NCBI GenBank assembly: GCA_945893145.1
Contig: CAMDDZ010000028.1
Coordinates: forward strand, 1-62,442
Direction: 5' to 3'
From: Rhodoplanes serenus
Lineage (GTDB): Bacteria; Pseudomonadota; Alphaproteobacteria; Rhizobiales; Xanthobacteraceae
Length of the DNA: 62,442 nucleotides
The position numbers and the translations under genes were made by a program. Position 1 is the first letter of the stretch; each line of letters begins with the position of its first letter. Below, piece by piece: positions 1 to 9,911 of this stretch. The notes under the pieces are model-generated. The model did no database searches. It worked only from the letters and a program-made list of their open reading frames with translations, and was not told where the DNA came from.

Positions 1-441
1 GATGGCGCGATAGATTTTCTGGCCTTCGTCGAGATGGGTGAGAAAATTGTCGCGGTCGCGTTCCAAATTGTCGCGGATGAAATCGGCATCGTAGCCGTCG
101 GCGACAAAGCGGATACCCTTGGCGAGGAACGGGTCTTCGACCTCCACCCGCTCAAGACCGATTGGGCCCTGCTTGCGGGCGATTTCAGCAAGGCCCGCGA
201 TCTCATCCACCAGATCGCGCTGCGTCCAGCGCCGCATCGTAAAGGCGAACCTCATGCCGAGCGGCAGGCCGTGGAAAATGGATGACAGCGGAAAACGGAT
301 CAGGGTCGCGGCGGTGGCGCCGCCGAAAATCACGATGAAGGCATGCATATCCATGAACATGCGAAGATCGCCACCCATCAGAATGAGGCTGACGATCACG
401 ACGCCGCCGGCTACGAGACCGAGGCCGGTTGCGATATCCAT
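1..441 (-). CDS. motA: Flagellar motor stator protein MotA/PomA family (partial, C-terminus off the left edge)
   Basis: The first 147 residues of an inner-membrane proton or sodium channel subunit that drives flagellar rotation with MotB. Reading the reverse complement from the ATG at 441 gives a first membrane helix with the GLVAGGVVIV stretch, a second with FIVIFGGATAATLI, and then the start of the cytoplasmic loop that contacts the rotor. The pattern is that of the MotA/TolQ/ExbB superfamily, MotA/PomA branch. The frame stays open to base 1, so the last two helices and the stop lie outside the window. motB cannot be seen. A motif resembling a CtrA box lies 73 bp upstream. Confidence 0.88.
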   Translation of the reverse strand, partial: MDIATGLGLVAGGVVIVSLILMGGDLRMFMDMHAFIVIFGGATAATLIRFPLSSIFHGLPLGMRFAFTMRRWTQRDLVDEIAGLAEIARKQGPIGLERVEVEDPFLAKGIRFVADGYDADFIRDNLERDRDNFLTHLDEGQKIYRAI

Positions 442-513
442 GGAACAACTCCAACGAACGCAGTGGGCGCCATCCGTAATGGCGCGTAGGGGTTGGAGCC
501 TAGCGGGGCGCTG

Positions 514-528
514 TTAAAGGACTGTAAA
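514..528. promoter_or_regulatory. Possible CtrA box upstream of motA
   Basis: TTAA, seven bases, then TAAA: one mismatch from the TTAA-N7-TTAA consensus of the alphaproteobacterial cell-cycle regulator CtrA, which often controls flagellar genes. The match is short and could be chance. The rest of 442-659 holds no gene. Confidence 0.25.
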
Positions 529-659
529 GGCTAATAGACCGTCACCAGGACGGCCGCGCGCATCCGCGGGCTTCCCGGACGGGGTCGCCTGCGCTATGGC
601 AGTCCGTTAACGATTTGTTGACGGACATAACAAGACGTTGAGCGTCGCAGGAGGAAGCA

Positions 660-2156
<1,497 letters not shown>

Positions 2157-2177
2157 GCCGCAGGGCGTAGCGACGAT

Positions 2178-2597
2178 ATGGCAGTGACTGTTCCAGCGAT
2201 TTGTACGTCTGTTGTGTTTGCGGTGCTCGCGGCAATGTCGGGCTGCGCCACAGATCGCGCGTCCAACTGGGACATGACGGCCGCAGCACCACAACCGCCG
2301 CCGCGCCCAACCGCCCCGCCGGTCAACATGGCAGGCCGTTGGACGCTGAGCTCGCCCGGCCGCGGCCAGTGCGCCATGACCTTCGGCGCCGGCCCTGCCA
2401 ACGCAGCCGAAGGCACGATCGCGCCGGAGGGCGGCTGTCCGGGTGCGTTCTACACCAGCCGGAAATGGACCTTCGACTCGACAGGTCTCGTGATCCGCGA
2501 TCACAACGCCAAGCCGCTGGCACAGCTTTCCGCCTCTGACGGCGGGCGCTTCGACGGCCAGGCGACCGGCGGCGACGCCATCACGCTCGCGCGCTGA
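2178..2597 (+). CDS. AprI/Inh-family lipoprotein (Omp19-like)
   Basis: A 139-residue predicted outer-membrane lipoprotein. The N-terminus is a hydrophobic signal ending in a lipobox-like AAMSGC, followed by a Pro-rich spacer at about 35-48. The C-terminal domain begins NMAGRWTL and contains two cysteines in the pattern of the AprI/Inh beta-barrel inhibitors of metalloproteases; Brucella Omp19 is a known member that blocks host proteases. The domain assignment comes from recognisable spacing (GRW, CAMTF, GGCPGAF, FDGQ) and is fairly safe; inhibitory activity is inferred. It lies 21 bp after mmsA and may be read through from it. Confidence 0.75.
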   Translation: MAVTVPAICTSVVFAVLAAMSGCATDRASNWDMTAAAPQPPPRPTAPPVNMAGRWTLSSPGRGQCAMTFGAGPANAAEGTIAPEGGCPGAFYTSRKWTFDSTGLVIRDHNAKPLAQLSASDGGRFDGQATGGDAITLAR

Positions 2598-2729
2598 TCG
2601 CGAGCGAGCAGCCCGACGGCGCACATCAGCCTCGTGCATCGAATCCATCGCTGAATTCAATTTGGCTTATGGTGGCGTTGCAGCCAAGCTGCACTCGGCG
2701 CAGCTTGCCGCCAGCCATTCGAGGGGATC

Positions 2730-3377
2730 ATGCCCGAGTACCAGCTTTATTGCTTCGCCCAATCCGGCAACGCCTACCGGGCGGCGTTGATGCTCAATCT
2801 CGTCGGCGCCGACTGGCAGCCGGTCTATGTCGATTTCTTCAAGGGCGGCGAGACGCGCACGCCGAAATACCGCACCGACGTCAACGAAATGGGCGAGGTG
2901 CCGGTGCTGGTACACGGCGGCAAGAAGCTCACGCAATCGGGCGTGATCCTGACCTATCTCTCGGAGCGCACCGGCAAGTTCAAGCCTGAGGGCGAGGACG
3001 AGCGGCTCGAGGCGTTGCGCTGGATCATCTTCGACAACCAGAAGGTCAACGGCTTCCTCGGGCCCTATCGCTTTCTGAAGAATTTCGCGCGGCCGGCCGG
3101 CGATCCAGCCGTCATGGCATTCCTCAAGGGCCGCATCGACGGCAGTCTGGCGATCCTTGATAAGCGGCTGGCGGCGGCGCCGTGGGTGCTCGGCAACAGA
3201 CCGACCATCGCCGACGTCTCGCTCTGCGCCTATCTGTACTATCCGGCCGAGGAGTTCGGGTTCGATATCGCCGGCACGCACAAGAACATCGGCGCGTGGC
3301 TCAATCGCCTGAAAGCCCTGCCCGGCTGGAAGCACCCTTACGAGCTGATGCCCGGCTATCCACCGGTGCTGGCGTAA
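2730..3377 (+). CDS. Glutathione S-transferase family protein
   Basis: A 215-residue cytosolic GST-fold protein. The N-terminal thioredoxin-like domain starts YQLYCFAQSGNAYRAAL, with Ser10 in the usual glutathione-activating region, and carries the conserved VPVLVHGGKKLTQSG segment that binds the gamma-glutamyl part of glutathione. The C-terminal helical domain includes NRPTIADVSLCAYL, the N-capping motif of GSTs. The substrate cannot be told. The start ATG follows GAGGGGATC. Its stop abuts the stop of the convergent SDR gene with no spacer, so the two transcripts must overlap. Confidence 0.88.
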   Translation: MPEYQLYCFAQSGNAYRAALMLNLVGADWQPVYVDFFKGGETRTPKYRTDVNEMGEVPVLVHGGKKLTQSGVILTYLSERTGKFKPEGEDERLEALRWIIFDNQKVNGFLGPYRFLKNFARPAGDPAVMAFLKGRIDGSLAILDKRLAAAPWVLGNRPTIADVSLCAYLYYPAEEFGFDIAGTHKNIGAWLNRLKALPGWKHPYELMPGYPPVLA

Positions 3378-4103
3378 TCAGCGCGCCGTAAGCCCGCCGT
3401 CGATCGCGAGCTCGGCGCCGGTCACGAAACGCGACTCGTCGGACAAGAGATAAACGCAAAGGTCCGCGACTTCGGCCGGCGTGCCAAAGCGGCCGAGCGG
3501 AATGTCCCGGGTGAGACGCGCGCGCGCCGCATCTGGAAAATCGGTCTGTTTGAGGATCGTATCGACCATCGGGCCTTCCAGGAATGCCGGATGGATTGAA
3601 TTGCAGCGCACCTTCGGATCGAGCCGTGCGCCGTGCAGCGCGACCGACTTGCTGAGCAGCCGCACGCCACCCTTGGAGGCGTTGTAAGCCGCGAAATTGT
3701 GTCCGCCGATCAGACCCGCGACCGACGACACGTTGACGATCGAGCCGCCGTTGCGCTTGAGCAGCGACAGCGCGTATTTGCAGCCGAGGAACGTGCCGTC
3801 GAGATTGACGGCCAGAATCTGCTTCCAGGTCGCGTAATCGGTGTCCTCGATGCTGCCCAGCACGGCGAGGCCCGCCGCATTGACCAGGCCATCGAGCCGA
3901 TCGTGATCTTTCGCGACCGCGGCGATCACGCGCTCCCAATCGTGCTCCGAGGTGACATCGAGCACATGCGCCACGCCGTGGCGTCCGGCGATATCCGTGG
4001 TCACGGCCGTCCCGCCGGCCTTCTCCACCGCCTCCGCCACCGCCGCACCAACCGAGCCAGCGGCACCGGTGATCAGGACGATTTTGTCTTCGAGCCGCTC
4101 CAT
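3378..4103 (-). CDS. SDR-family NAD(P)-dependent oxidoreductase
   Basis: A classical short-chain dehydrogenase of 241 residues. It shows the dinucleotide loop TGAAGSVG (12-19), an NAAG motif near 75, catalytic Ser near 126-127, Tyr140 and Lys144 in YNASK, and a C-terminal GAELAIDGG typical of the family. Asp37 after the second strand suggests a preference for NAD+. The substrate is unknown. It is the last gene of the run ABC exporter - psd - pssA - ureE - SDR, 12 bp after ureE. Confidence 0.9.
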   Translation of the reverse strand: MERLEDKIVLITGAAGSVGAAVAEAVEKAGGTAVTTDIAGRHGVAHVLDVTSEHDWERVIAAVAKDHDRLDGLVNAAGLAVLGSIEDTDYATWKQILAVNLDGTFLGCKYALSLLKRNGGSIVNVSSVAGLIGGHNFAAYNASKGGVRLLSKSVALHGARLDPKVRCNSIHPAFLEGPMVDTILKQTDFPDAARARLTRDIPLGRFGTPAEVADLCVYLLSDESRFVTGAELAIDGGLTAR

Positions 4104-4115
4104 GCCGTTTCCGAA

Positions 4116-4754
4116 TTAGCTTCGTTTGTGGTCGTGACCATGACCGTGGTCATGATGATCGTGATCGTGGTGATGATCTTTGCCGTGATCATGATGATGG
4201 TCGTGGCCATGCCCATGGTCATGGCCGTGATCGTGTTTGTGATCGTGGGCATGATCGTGATGGTCACCGTGAGCGTGGTGGTGCTCGTGATCATGGTGAT
4301 GGTCGTGCGGTTCACCGGCCGGCGTCGCGTAGGCTCCGCCTTCCGGCTCGAACGGCGCCTCGATCGCGACGACCTTGGCGCCAAGCCCCTGCAACAATGC
4401 CTCGATCGCCGTGTCCGGCCGCAGCCGCAACCGCTTTTCCAGGATCTGCACCGGCACGTGGCGGTCGCCGAGGTGCCAGGCAAGCCGCGCCAGCGCCGCG
4501 AGATCGACCGCCCTTGCCTCAATGAGCGGCTCGGCCTCGGCCACCACCTCGACCAGGCTGCCGTCGTCGAGCACCAGCGCATCGTCGGTGCGAAGCCGCA
4601 CCGGCTCCGCAAGGTCAAGCTCGACGCAGGTGCCCTTGGTGCCGAACAAAAAGCCCTTCTGCGCCTGGCGCTGCGCAAACGGCAGGATCAGCGTATCGAC
4701 GACTGCGCCGCCTTTGCGATCGGACGCCGGGAGAACGCGGGTGGCGCGCGGCAT
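4116..4754 (-). CDS. ureE: Urease accessory protein UreE with a long poly-His tail
   Basis: Nickel metallochaperone that delivers Ni2+ to urease. The 212 residues show the UreE N-terminal domain (residues 1-75, ending near the LVEVVAEAEPL segment) and the ferredoxin-like metal-binding domain with the LAWHLGDRHVPVQ signature near 95. The last 66 residues contain 34 histidines in HDH/HHDHGH repeats, a strong nickel-buffering tail. No urease structural or other accessory gene occurs anywhere in the window, so this copy is separated from any ure cluster; it sits between pssA and an SDR gene. Poly-His length varies between relatives, so tail length alone says little about function. Confidence 0.9.
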   Translation of the reverse strand: MPRATRVLPASDRKGGAVVDTLILPFAQRQAQKGFLFGTKGTCVELDLAEPVRLRTDDALVLDDGSLVEVVAEAEPLIEARAVDLAALARLAWHLGDRHVPVQILEKRLRLRPDTAIEALLQGLGAKVVAIEAPFEPEGGAYATPAGEPHDHHHDHEHHHAHGDHHDHAHDHKHDHGHDHGHGHDHHHDHGKDHHHDHDHHDHGHGHDHKRS

Positions 4755-4787
4755 GGATGATCCGGGATGCGGCGTCAGAGCGACGCC

Positions 4788-5708
4788 TCAATTGAGTCGG
4801 GCGGGACGTTCGGGATCGTCGTCCGGGGTTTGCTGCGGCGCTGCGACGGATTCGCTCGCGGGCCCCGTCACGGCGGACGCCGACGTGGCGGCAGCCGCCG
4901 CCTCGGCGTCCCTGCGCTCGTGCGCATCATAGGAGCGCCAGCTCAACGGCAGACCGCCCAGATAGCACAGTGTTCCGATCGACAGCACCCACCACGGATA
5001 GGCAATCAGCAGCGCGAAGAACAGCACCACCAGCACGATCACCGGCAGCACCATTTCGGGCGGCACGCGCTTGCCCACACGTTTGCCCGAGAACACCGGC
5101 AAGCGCGACACCATCAGGAACGCGATGGCGAGCGTGTAGAGCAGCGTCAGCGTTGCGGGCGCTCTGAACAGTCCGAGCAGGTCGAGATAGATCGGCAGCA
5201 GCCCGGTCAGCGCGCCAGCCGGCGCCGGCATGCCGGTGAAGAAGTTTCCAGCCCAGAGAGGCTTGTTGGGATCGTCGATCATCACGTTGAAGCGCGCGAG
5301 CCGTAGCGCGCCGCACATCGCAAACACCATGCAGGCGATCCAGCCGACGTTGCCAAGATCGTGCAGGCCCCACCAGTACAGGATCAGGCCGGGCGCGCAG
5401 CCGAAGTTGACGAAATCCGCCAGGCTGTCGAGCTCCGCACCGAAGCGCGATTGGCCCTTGATCAGCCGCGCCACGCGGCCGTCGATGCCATCGAGTGCAG
5501 CGGCAAAAATGATGGCACCGAGCGCAAGCTCGAGCTTGCCTTCAAACGCGAGCTTGATGCCGGTCAGCCCCGCGCAGAGCGCGAGCAGCGTGATGAGGTT
5601 GGGCAGCAGTGTGCGCACGGGAATAGCGCGCAAACGCTCGCGACGCGTTTCAATAAAACGGCGCCGCCTGGTTTCCATCCGCTCGGACTCGAAGGGCGAA
5701 AACATCAT
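4788..5708 (-). CDS. pssA: CDP-diacylglycerol-serine O-phosphatidyltransferase
   Basis: Inner-membrane enzyme that joins CDP-diacylglycerol and L-serine to make phosphatidylserine. The CDP-alcohol phosphotransferase motif DG-x2-AR-x8-G-x3-D-x3-D is seen in DGRVARLIKGQ followed by ELDSLAD. Several hydrophobic helices follow, and the C-terminus is a low-complexity Ala-rich tail. I chose one of two tandem ATGs (MMFSPFESE) at 5708; a GTG at 5744 would add 12 residues without a ribosome site. It follows psd by 62 bp, so the two steps of phosphatidylethanolamine synthesis are encoded together. Confidence 0.93.
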   Translation of the reverse strand: MMFSPFESERMETRRRRFIETRRERLRAIPVRTLLPNLITLLALCAGLTGIKLAFEGKLELALGAIIFAAALDGIDGRVARLIKGQSRFGAELDSLADFVNFGCAPGLILYWWGLHDLGNVGWIACMVFAMCGALRLARFNVMIDDPNKPLWAGNFFTGMPAPAGALTGLLPIYLDLLGLFRAPATLTLLYTLAIAFLMVSRLPVFSGKRVGKRVPPEMVLPVIVLVVLFFALLIAYPWWVLSIGTLCYLGGLPLSWRSYDAHERRDAEAAAAATSASAVTGPASESVAAPQQTPDDDPERPARLN

Positions 5709-5770
5709 GCGTCCAATATAGCGGGCTGCGCCCGCCCCCGCCACGGCGCGTTAGTGTCGCGGTTAACCAT

Positions 5771-6469
5771 TCAGGTCACCCGGAAATTGCGGGCTGCCCC
5801 GCCCTGCCCGAGATCGGCCAGCACGGTTTCGCCCGCCAGCGCGGTCTGGCCTTCCGAGACCAGGAGGACGCTGCCTTCCGGGAAATAGACATCCACCCGC
5901 GAGCCGAACCGGATCATCCCGATGCGGTCGCCGGCGTTGATCATCACGCCCTCCTGCACAAAGGGCACGATCCGGCGGGCGATCAGCCCTGCGATCTGCA
6001 CCACACCGAAGCGCCGGTTGCCGGTGTCGATCAGGAATGCGTTGCGCTCGTTGTCCTCGCTCGCCTTGTCGAGATCGGCATTGATGAAGGTGCCGGCGCG
6101 ATAGACGATGCGCTCAATCCGCCCCGACACCGGGCTGCGGTTCACGTGGCAATCGAACACGCTCATGAAGATCGAGACGCGCGGCAGCGGCCGTTCGCTC
6201 AAGCCCAGCTCTTTGGGCGGCACGGCGTTTGCCACCTGGCTGATGCGGCCGTCGGCCGGCGACACTACGATGCCGTCGCGCAGCGGCGTCACGCGCTTGG
6301 GATCGCGGAAGAAATACGCGCACCAGACGGTCGCGACCGTGCCGAACCAGCCGAGCGGGGTCCAGAGCCAGAACAGGAGCAGGCTGATCAGCGCAAAACC
6401 GCCGACGAACGGATAGCCCTGCGGGTTGATTGGCACGAGCTGAGAGCGGATGGAGTTGAAGATCGACAT
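5771..6469 (-). CDS. psd: Phosphatidylserine decarboxylase proenzyme
   Basis: Converts phosphatidylserine to phosphatidylethanolamine on the inner membrane. The 232-residue form matches the short bacterial type, with two N-terminal membrane helices (about 20-55), the HVNRSPVSG motif near 108, and the C-terminal [11 protein letters not shown], where the chain is expected to cleave itself between Gly and Ser to create the pyruvoyl group. It starts 6 bp after the ABC exporter stop and precedes pssA, so an operon is likely. Confidence 0.95.
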   Translation of the reverse strand: MSIFNSIRSQLVPINPQGYPFVGGFALISLLLFWLWTPLGWFGTVATVWCAYFFRDPKRVTPLRDGIVVSPADGRISQVANAVPPKELGLSERPLPRVSIFMSVFDCHVNRSPVSGRIERIVYRAGTFINADLDKASEDNERNAFLIDTGNRRFGVVQIAGLIARRIVPFVQEGVMINAGDRIGMIRFGSRVDVYFPEGSVLLVSEGQTALAGETVLADLGQGGAARNFRVT

Positions 6470-6475
6470 GACTGT

Positions 6476-8425
6476 CTATTCTGCCGCATCTGCGGGCGCG
6501 AGTTCATCTTGTACGGGCGGCGGGTTGCGGTTGGGCGCTGCAGCGTCTTCGGCGACGCGGGCGAGCTTCTCGCGCGCCTCCTCGGCCTCGCGCTGGCGGT
6601 TCCACAGGCTGGCGTAGAGTCCGCTCTTGGCGAGCAACTGATGGTGCGAGCCGCGCTCGACGATGGTGCCCTTGTCGAGCACGATGATCTCGTCCGCGCT
6701 CACAATGGTGGAGAGCCGGTGCGCGATGACGAGCGTGGTGCGATTGCGCGACACCCGCTCGAGCGCGTCCTGGATTTCCCTCTCGGTGTGGCTGTCGAGC
6801 GCCGAGGTCGCCTCGTCGAGCAGCAGGATGGGCGGGCTCTTGAGGATCGTGCGCGCGATGGCGACGCGCTGCTTCTCGCCGCCGGAGAGCTTCAGCCCCC
6901 GTTCCCCCACCTCAGTCTCATAGCCGTGCGGTGACATGCGAATGAAATCGTCAATTTGGGCGAGCCGCGCCGCTTCCTCGACCTCGCTGTCGCTCGCCTC
7001 CCAGCGGCCGTAACGGATGTTGTAGCGGATCGTGTCGTTGAACAACACGGTGTCTTGCGGCACCACGCCGATGGCGCCGCGCAGCGAGGCCTGAGTGATG
7101 TCGCGGATGTCCTGACCGTCGATCGTGATCCTGCCGGCGGTCAGATCGTAGAACCGGAACAGCAGCCGCGAGATGGTCGATTTGCCGGCTCCGGACGGTC
7201 CGACGATGGCGACCGTCTTGCCGGCCGGCACTTCGAAGCTGACGCCCTTGAGGATCGGGCGCGCCGGGTCATAGGCAAACACCACATTGTCGAAGCGCAC
7301 GATGCCGGCTCCGACCTTGAGCGGCAGTGCACCGGGCCGGTCCACGATCTCGGCCGGACGTTGCAGGATATTGAACATGGTTTCGATATCGACCATCGCC
7401 TGCTTGATCTCGCGATAGACCATGCCCATGAAATTGAGCGGCTGGTAGAGCTGGATCATCATGGCGTTGATCATCACGAAATCGCCGACTGTATTGGTGC
7501 CGGATTTGATCCCGTAGGCGCACAGCACCATGGTGGCGGCAAGCCCGAAGGTGAAGACCACGGCCTGGCCGGCGTTGAGCACCGCGAGCGATGTATAGGA
7601 CTTCACGCTCGCAGTTTCGTAGCGCTCCATCGAGCGGTCGTAGCGGCGGGCTTCGCGCTGCTCGGCGACGAAATACTTCACGGTCTCATAGTTAAGCAGC
7701 GAGTCGATCGCCTTGGTGTTGGCGTCGCTGTCGCTCTCGTTCATGCGGCGGCGGATGCTGATGCGCCACTCGGTCGCGTAATAAGTGAACCACATGTAGA
7801 GGGCGACCGTGATCAAGATGATGATCACGTAGCGCCAGTCGAACTGATAGAGCAGCACGCCGACGATCAGCGCCACCTCGACGATGGTCGGCAGCAGCTG
7901 GAGAATGACCATCCGCACGATGGTCTCGATGCCGTTACGGCCGCGCTCCAGGACCCGCGTCAGCCCGCCGGTTTTGCGCTCCAGATGAAAGCGCAACGAC
8001 AGCGCGTGCATATGCTCGAAGGTCAGGATCGCAAGGCGGCGCACAGCGTGCATCGCCACCTTGGCGAAAATGCCGTCGCGGAGCTGCGTCAGCGCCGCCA
8101 TCAGGATGCGCATGATCCCGTAGGCCAGCGTCATCGCGATCGGCGCGGCGATCACCCAAGTGACCCAGGAGTCGGCCGCAACCGGCGCACTGCCCTGCCC
8201 GCCCAGCGCATCGACCGCCCACTTGAAGGTGAACGGCACCGCGATGGTGGCGAGCTTGGCGACGAACAGCAGCGCCGTCGCCAGCAGCACCCGGATTTGC
8301 AGGTCGCGCCGGTCCGTCGGCCAGATGTAGGGCCACAACCGCGTCAGCGTCCGCAGCAGCGTGCCACCGTCGGCGGACACGTCGCGCTTTCCCGTCTGCG
8401 CCGGAGGGATGTGGGGAGGGCTCAT
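6476..8425 (-). CDS. ABC exporter, ATM1/HMT1-type (fused membrane and ATPase domains)
   Basis: A half-size ABC exporter of 649 residues. Six membrane helices occupy roughly residues 40-330; the ATPase domain has Walker A GPSGAGKST, signature LSGGEKQR, Walker B ILLLDEAT and the switch IAHRLS. The membrane domain contains NSDANTKAIDSLLNYETVKYF, here given in part: the NYETVKYF segment is characteristic of the ATM1 group, which exports glutathione-linked or Fe-S-related compounds in mitochondria and bacteria. The true substrate is not known. ATG 8425 is preferred over the TTG one codon earlier. It is the first gene of a five-gene minus-strand run, and the transposon at 8486 lies just upstream, so its promoter region is interrupted or shortened. 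Confidence 0.9.
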   Translation of the reverse strand: MSPPHIPPAQTGKRDVSADGGTLLRTLTRLWPYIWPTDRRDLQIRVLLATALLFVAKLATIAVPFTFKWAVDALGGQGSAPVAADSWVTWVIAAPIAMTLAYGIMRILMAALTQLRDGIFAKVAMHAVRRLAILTFEHMHALSLRFHLERKTGGLTRVLERGRNGIETIVRMVILQLLPTIVEVALIVGVLLYQFDWRYVIIILITVALYMWFTYYATEWRISIRRRMNESDSDANTKAIDSLLNYETVKYFVAEQREARRYDRSMERYETASVKSYTSLAVLNAGQAVVFTFGLAATMVLCAYGIKSGTNTVGDFVMINAMMIQLYQPLNFMGMVYREIKQAMVDIETMFNILQRPAEIVDRPGALPLKVGAGIVRFDNVVFAYDPARPILKGVSFEVPAGKTVAIVGPSGAGKSTISRLLFRFYDLTAGRITIDGQDIRDITQASLRGAIGVVPQDTVLFNDTIRYNIRYGRWEASDSEVEEAARLAQIDDFIRMSPHGYETEVGERGLKLSGGEKQRVAIARTILKSPPILLLDEATSALDSHTEREIQDALERVSRNRTTLVIAHRLSTIVSADEIIVLDKGTIVERGSHHQLLAKSGLYASLWNRQREAEEAREKLARVAEDAAAPNRNPPPVQDELAPADAAE

Positions 8426-8477
8426 CAAGGGTCCGTTGGGGTCCGACTCATATAGGGGATTTTGCCGGCCAAAACAT

Positions 8478-8485
8478 CGACGCCC
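8478..8485. repeat. Left target-site duplication (CGACGCCC)
   Basis: Eight bases CGACGCCC directly outside the left terminal repeat, repeated exactly at 11420-11427. Eight bases is the usual duplication length for the IS1595 family. Confidence 0.93.
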
Positions 8486-8510
8486 CGGCCTTCGGGCGCA
8501 ATTGCACCAA
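8486..8510 (+). repeat. Left terminal inverted repeat of the transposon
   Basis: Twenty-five bases beginning CGGCCTTCGGGCGC and containing the palindrome GCAATTGC; the exact reverse complement is at 11395-11419. Homology between the two ends stops at the element interior after CACCAA and at the target duplication outside. Confidence 0.95.
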
Positions 8511-8733
8511 ACCGATTTGATAAACGATAACCGTTAGATTTGCTCCCACAACGAAAGGTAGAACAGAACGGGGCCACCCACATGGGACGAATCAGATGAT
8601 TGGCCGGAGCTACGAAATAGCTGGCGTCAATAAGTTTTTTGCACCACATCTAGCGTCTGCCAGCCATTAATCCGTTGCGCCATTACTGGGAGCGTCATAG
8701 GTTAAAGTCCGCAGAAGATCGCGGGACTATGCC

Positions 8734-9186
8734 ATGACCGATGCCACGGACCCAATTGCCGCCGCCTACGACAAGGCCATTGACGAAGTATCCGCCGACA
8801 TCGCGCGGAACCCAGACCCTCGCGCGGTCCGGCTCGCTTTTCTCGCGAGAATGCGAGATCAATACCTTGCAGGTGAGGGCCGCGCGACGGCGCTGCTCAG
8901 CGGTGCCTTCCCGATGGCGGCCGTAACGATCCCTCCGGCGCAACTCAGCCCTCGGAAGCCGGGGCGCAAGCAATCACCCCAGCGGCAGGCTGCTATCGCA
9001 AAGGCGCGCGAGTACCTGCTCGATAAGACATCTCCCGTCAGAACCAAGAAGATTTATGAAGCTGTCGCATCGGCCGGCATCGCCATCGGCGGCACCGATC
9101 CCGTCAACAATTTCGGCGCGCTACTCTCCACCGCCAACGGTTTCCGCTCGCACGGGCGGGAGGGCTGGACTCTCGCAGATAGATAA
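8734..9186 (+). CDS. HARE-HTH-like winged-helix protein (transposon passenger)
   Basis: A 150-residue protein of unknown function. Residues 1-60 are helical and acidic to neutral, a basic linker follows at about 70-90 (RKPGRKQSPQRQ), and residues 92-148 fit the HARE-HTH winged helix: a helix, then SPVRTKKIYEAV, a Gly-Gly loop, NNFGALLST, and a terminal SHGREGWTL wing. HARE-HTH domains are proposed to bind DNA, perhaps modified DNA, and are often fused to restriction or chromatin proteins. It lies inside the transposon, 223 bp from the left end. A similar domain ends the protein at 10906, so the element carries two. Function is inferred from fold only. Confidence 0.72.
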   Translation: MTDATDPIAAAYDKAIDEVSADIARNPDPRAVRLAFLARMRDQYLAGEGRATALLSGAFPMAAVTIPPAQLSPRKPGRKQSPQRQAAIAKAREYLLDKTSPVRTKKIYEAVASAGIAIGGTDPVNNFGALLSTANGFRSHGREGWTLADR

Positions 9187-9249
9187 GGAGGCGGCATGAC
9201 AACATGAAATCCCCGGATCGGAGTCCGTCCGGGAACTAGGCAAGGAAAA

Positions 9250-9285
9250 CCGGGCACAAATGGCTTCAGACCATCTGTAACCCGG
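9250..9285 (+). other. Potential stem-loop inside the transposon
   Basis: Nested arms CCGGG...CCCGG and ATGG...CCAT could fold as an RNA hairpin between the first passenger gene and the 32-codon ORF. The rest of 9187-9423 has no recognisable gene. A leader or small-RNA role is speculative. Confidence 0.25.
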
Positions 9286-9423
9286 CTCCCTTAGGACCGC
9301 TCGAACCCGGTTCGCTTAAGAACCAGACTCAAATTGCGACCCCTGCTCACCATAAAGTTGCACTTTGGGCTGTCATTTTCAAGCGGACCGGGACTCCCTT
9401 CAACCCAGACCAGGAGTTCCGGC

Positions 9424-9522
9424 ATGTCAAAACGACAGCGGCACTGGGTCCGATCATACGTGAGGGTCCGATATTTTCGGCCTCAACACGTTCGGGGGCA
9501 CATTCGCCCCAAGGACCGCTAA
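9424..9522 (+). CDS. Possible 32-residue Arg-rich peptide (transposon passenger)
   Basis: ATG at 9424 is preceded by CAGGAG with suitable spacing and opens 32 codons ending TAA. The peptide starts MSKRQRHWVRSYVRVRY and is strongly basic and aromatic, unlike random frames of this DNA. It ends 10 bp before the stop of the convergent XRE regulator. I do not recognise a family. It could be a nucleic-acid-binding micropeptide or a chance ORF. Confidence 0.4.
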   Translation: MSKRQRHWVRSYVRVRYFRPQHVRGHIRPKDR

Positions 9523-9532
9523 ACACTAAAGC

Positions 9533-9835
9533 CTAACGCCTCTTACGCTTGTTACCGCTCGGCCTCGCCTTGGGGCCGGGTGGCTTCGTTTCAGGCTCCG
9601 GCGCGCTCTCCCGCACCGGACCCGCGACACTGGCCTTCCCGTTCGCTGTCTCCGAGAACACAATCCCAGCCTGCTCCAAGGCCTGCCGGATCGTCGCCAA
9701 GCGGTTCCTGTGCGGCTCCCTGCGATGTGCCTCGAAATCCCTCACGGTGCTGTTGCTGCAATTGGCGCGCGCCGCCAAGTCGTCCATCGACCAATTAAGC
9801 CAGTTCCTAGCAGCCCTGCACTGTTCCGGTGACAT
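9533..9835 (-). CDS. XRE-family helix-turn-helix regulator (transposon passenger)
   Basis: A 100-residue DNA-binding protein. Residues 3-58 form a Cro/C1-type HTH: MDDLAARANCSNSTVRDFE is the helix-turn-helix core and ATIRQALEQAGIVF the following helix and strand. The C-terminal 35 residues are Pro/Lys/Arg-rich and probably disordered. It is divergent from the transposase with 108 bp between them, and that gap holds two copies of a palindrome CAACG-N5-CGTTG. The arrangement suggests it represses both itself and the transposase (inference). Confidence 0.85.
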   Translation of the reverse strand: MSPEQCRAARNWLNWSMDDLAARANCSNSTVRDFEAHRREPHRNRLATIRQALEQAGIVFSETANGKASVAGPVRESAPEPETKPPGPKARPSGNKRKRR

Positions 9836-9863
9836 TCCCCGAATCTAGCTAAAATTCGGCTTT

Positions 9864-9888
9864 TGTCAATTTTCAACGATTTTCGTTG
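9864..9888. promoter_or_regulatory. Operator-like repeat 1 between XRE regulator and transposase
   Basis: TGTCAAT followed by TTT and the palindrome CAACG-ATTTT-CGTTG (9874-9888). The same unit recurs at 9912-9935. It lies 29 bp upstream of the regulator start and is a candidate autoregulatory site. Confidence 0.6.
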
Positions 9889-9911
9889 ACACCGCTATTT
9901 TCCGTCAATAC

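Noticed and set aside
3633..4760. 375-codon plus-strand frame that seems to encode membrane helices (VVMMIVIVVM-like runs)
   Set aside because: It is the complement of the UreE poly-His tail: CAT/GAT codons read backward give ATG/ATC, creating false hydrophobic stretches.
6956..8455. 499-codon frame antisense to the ABC exporter
   Set aside because: Shadow frame; the exporter on the other strand has all ATPase motifs.
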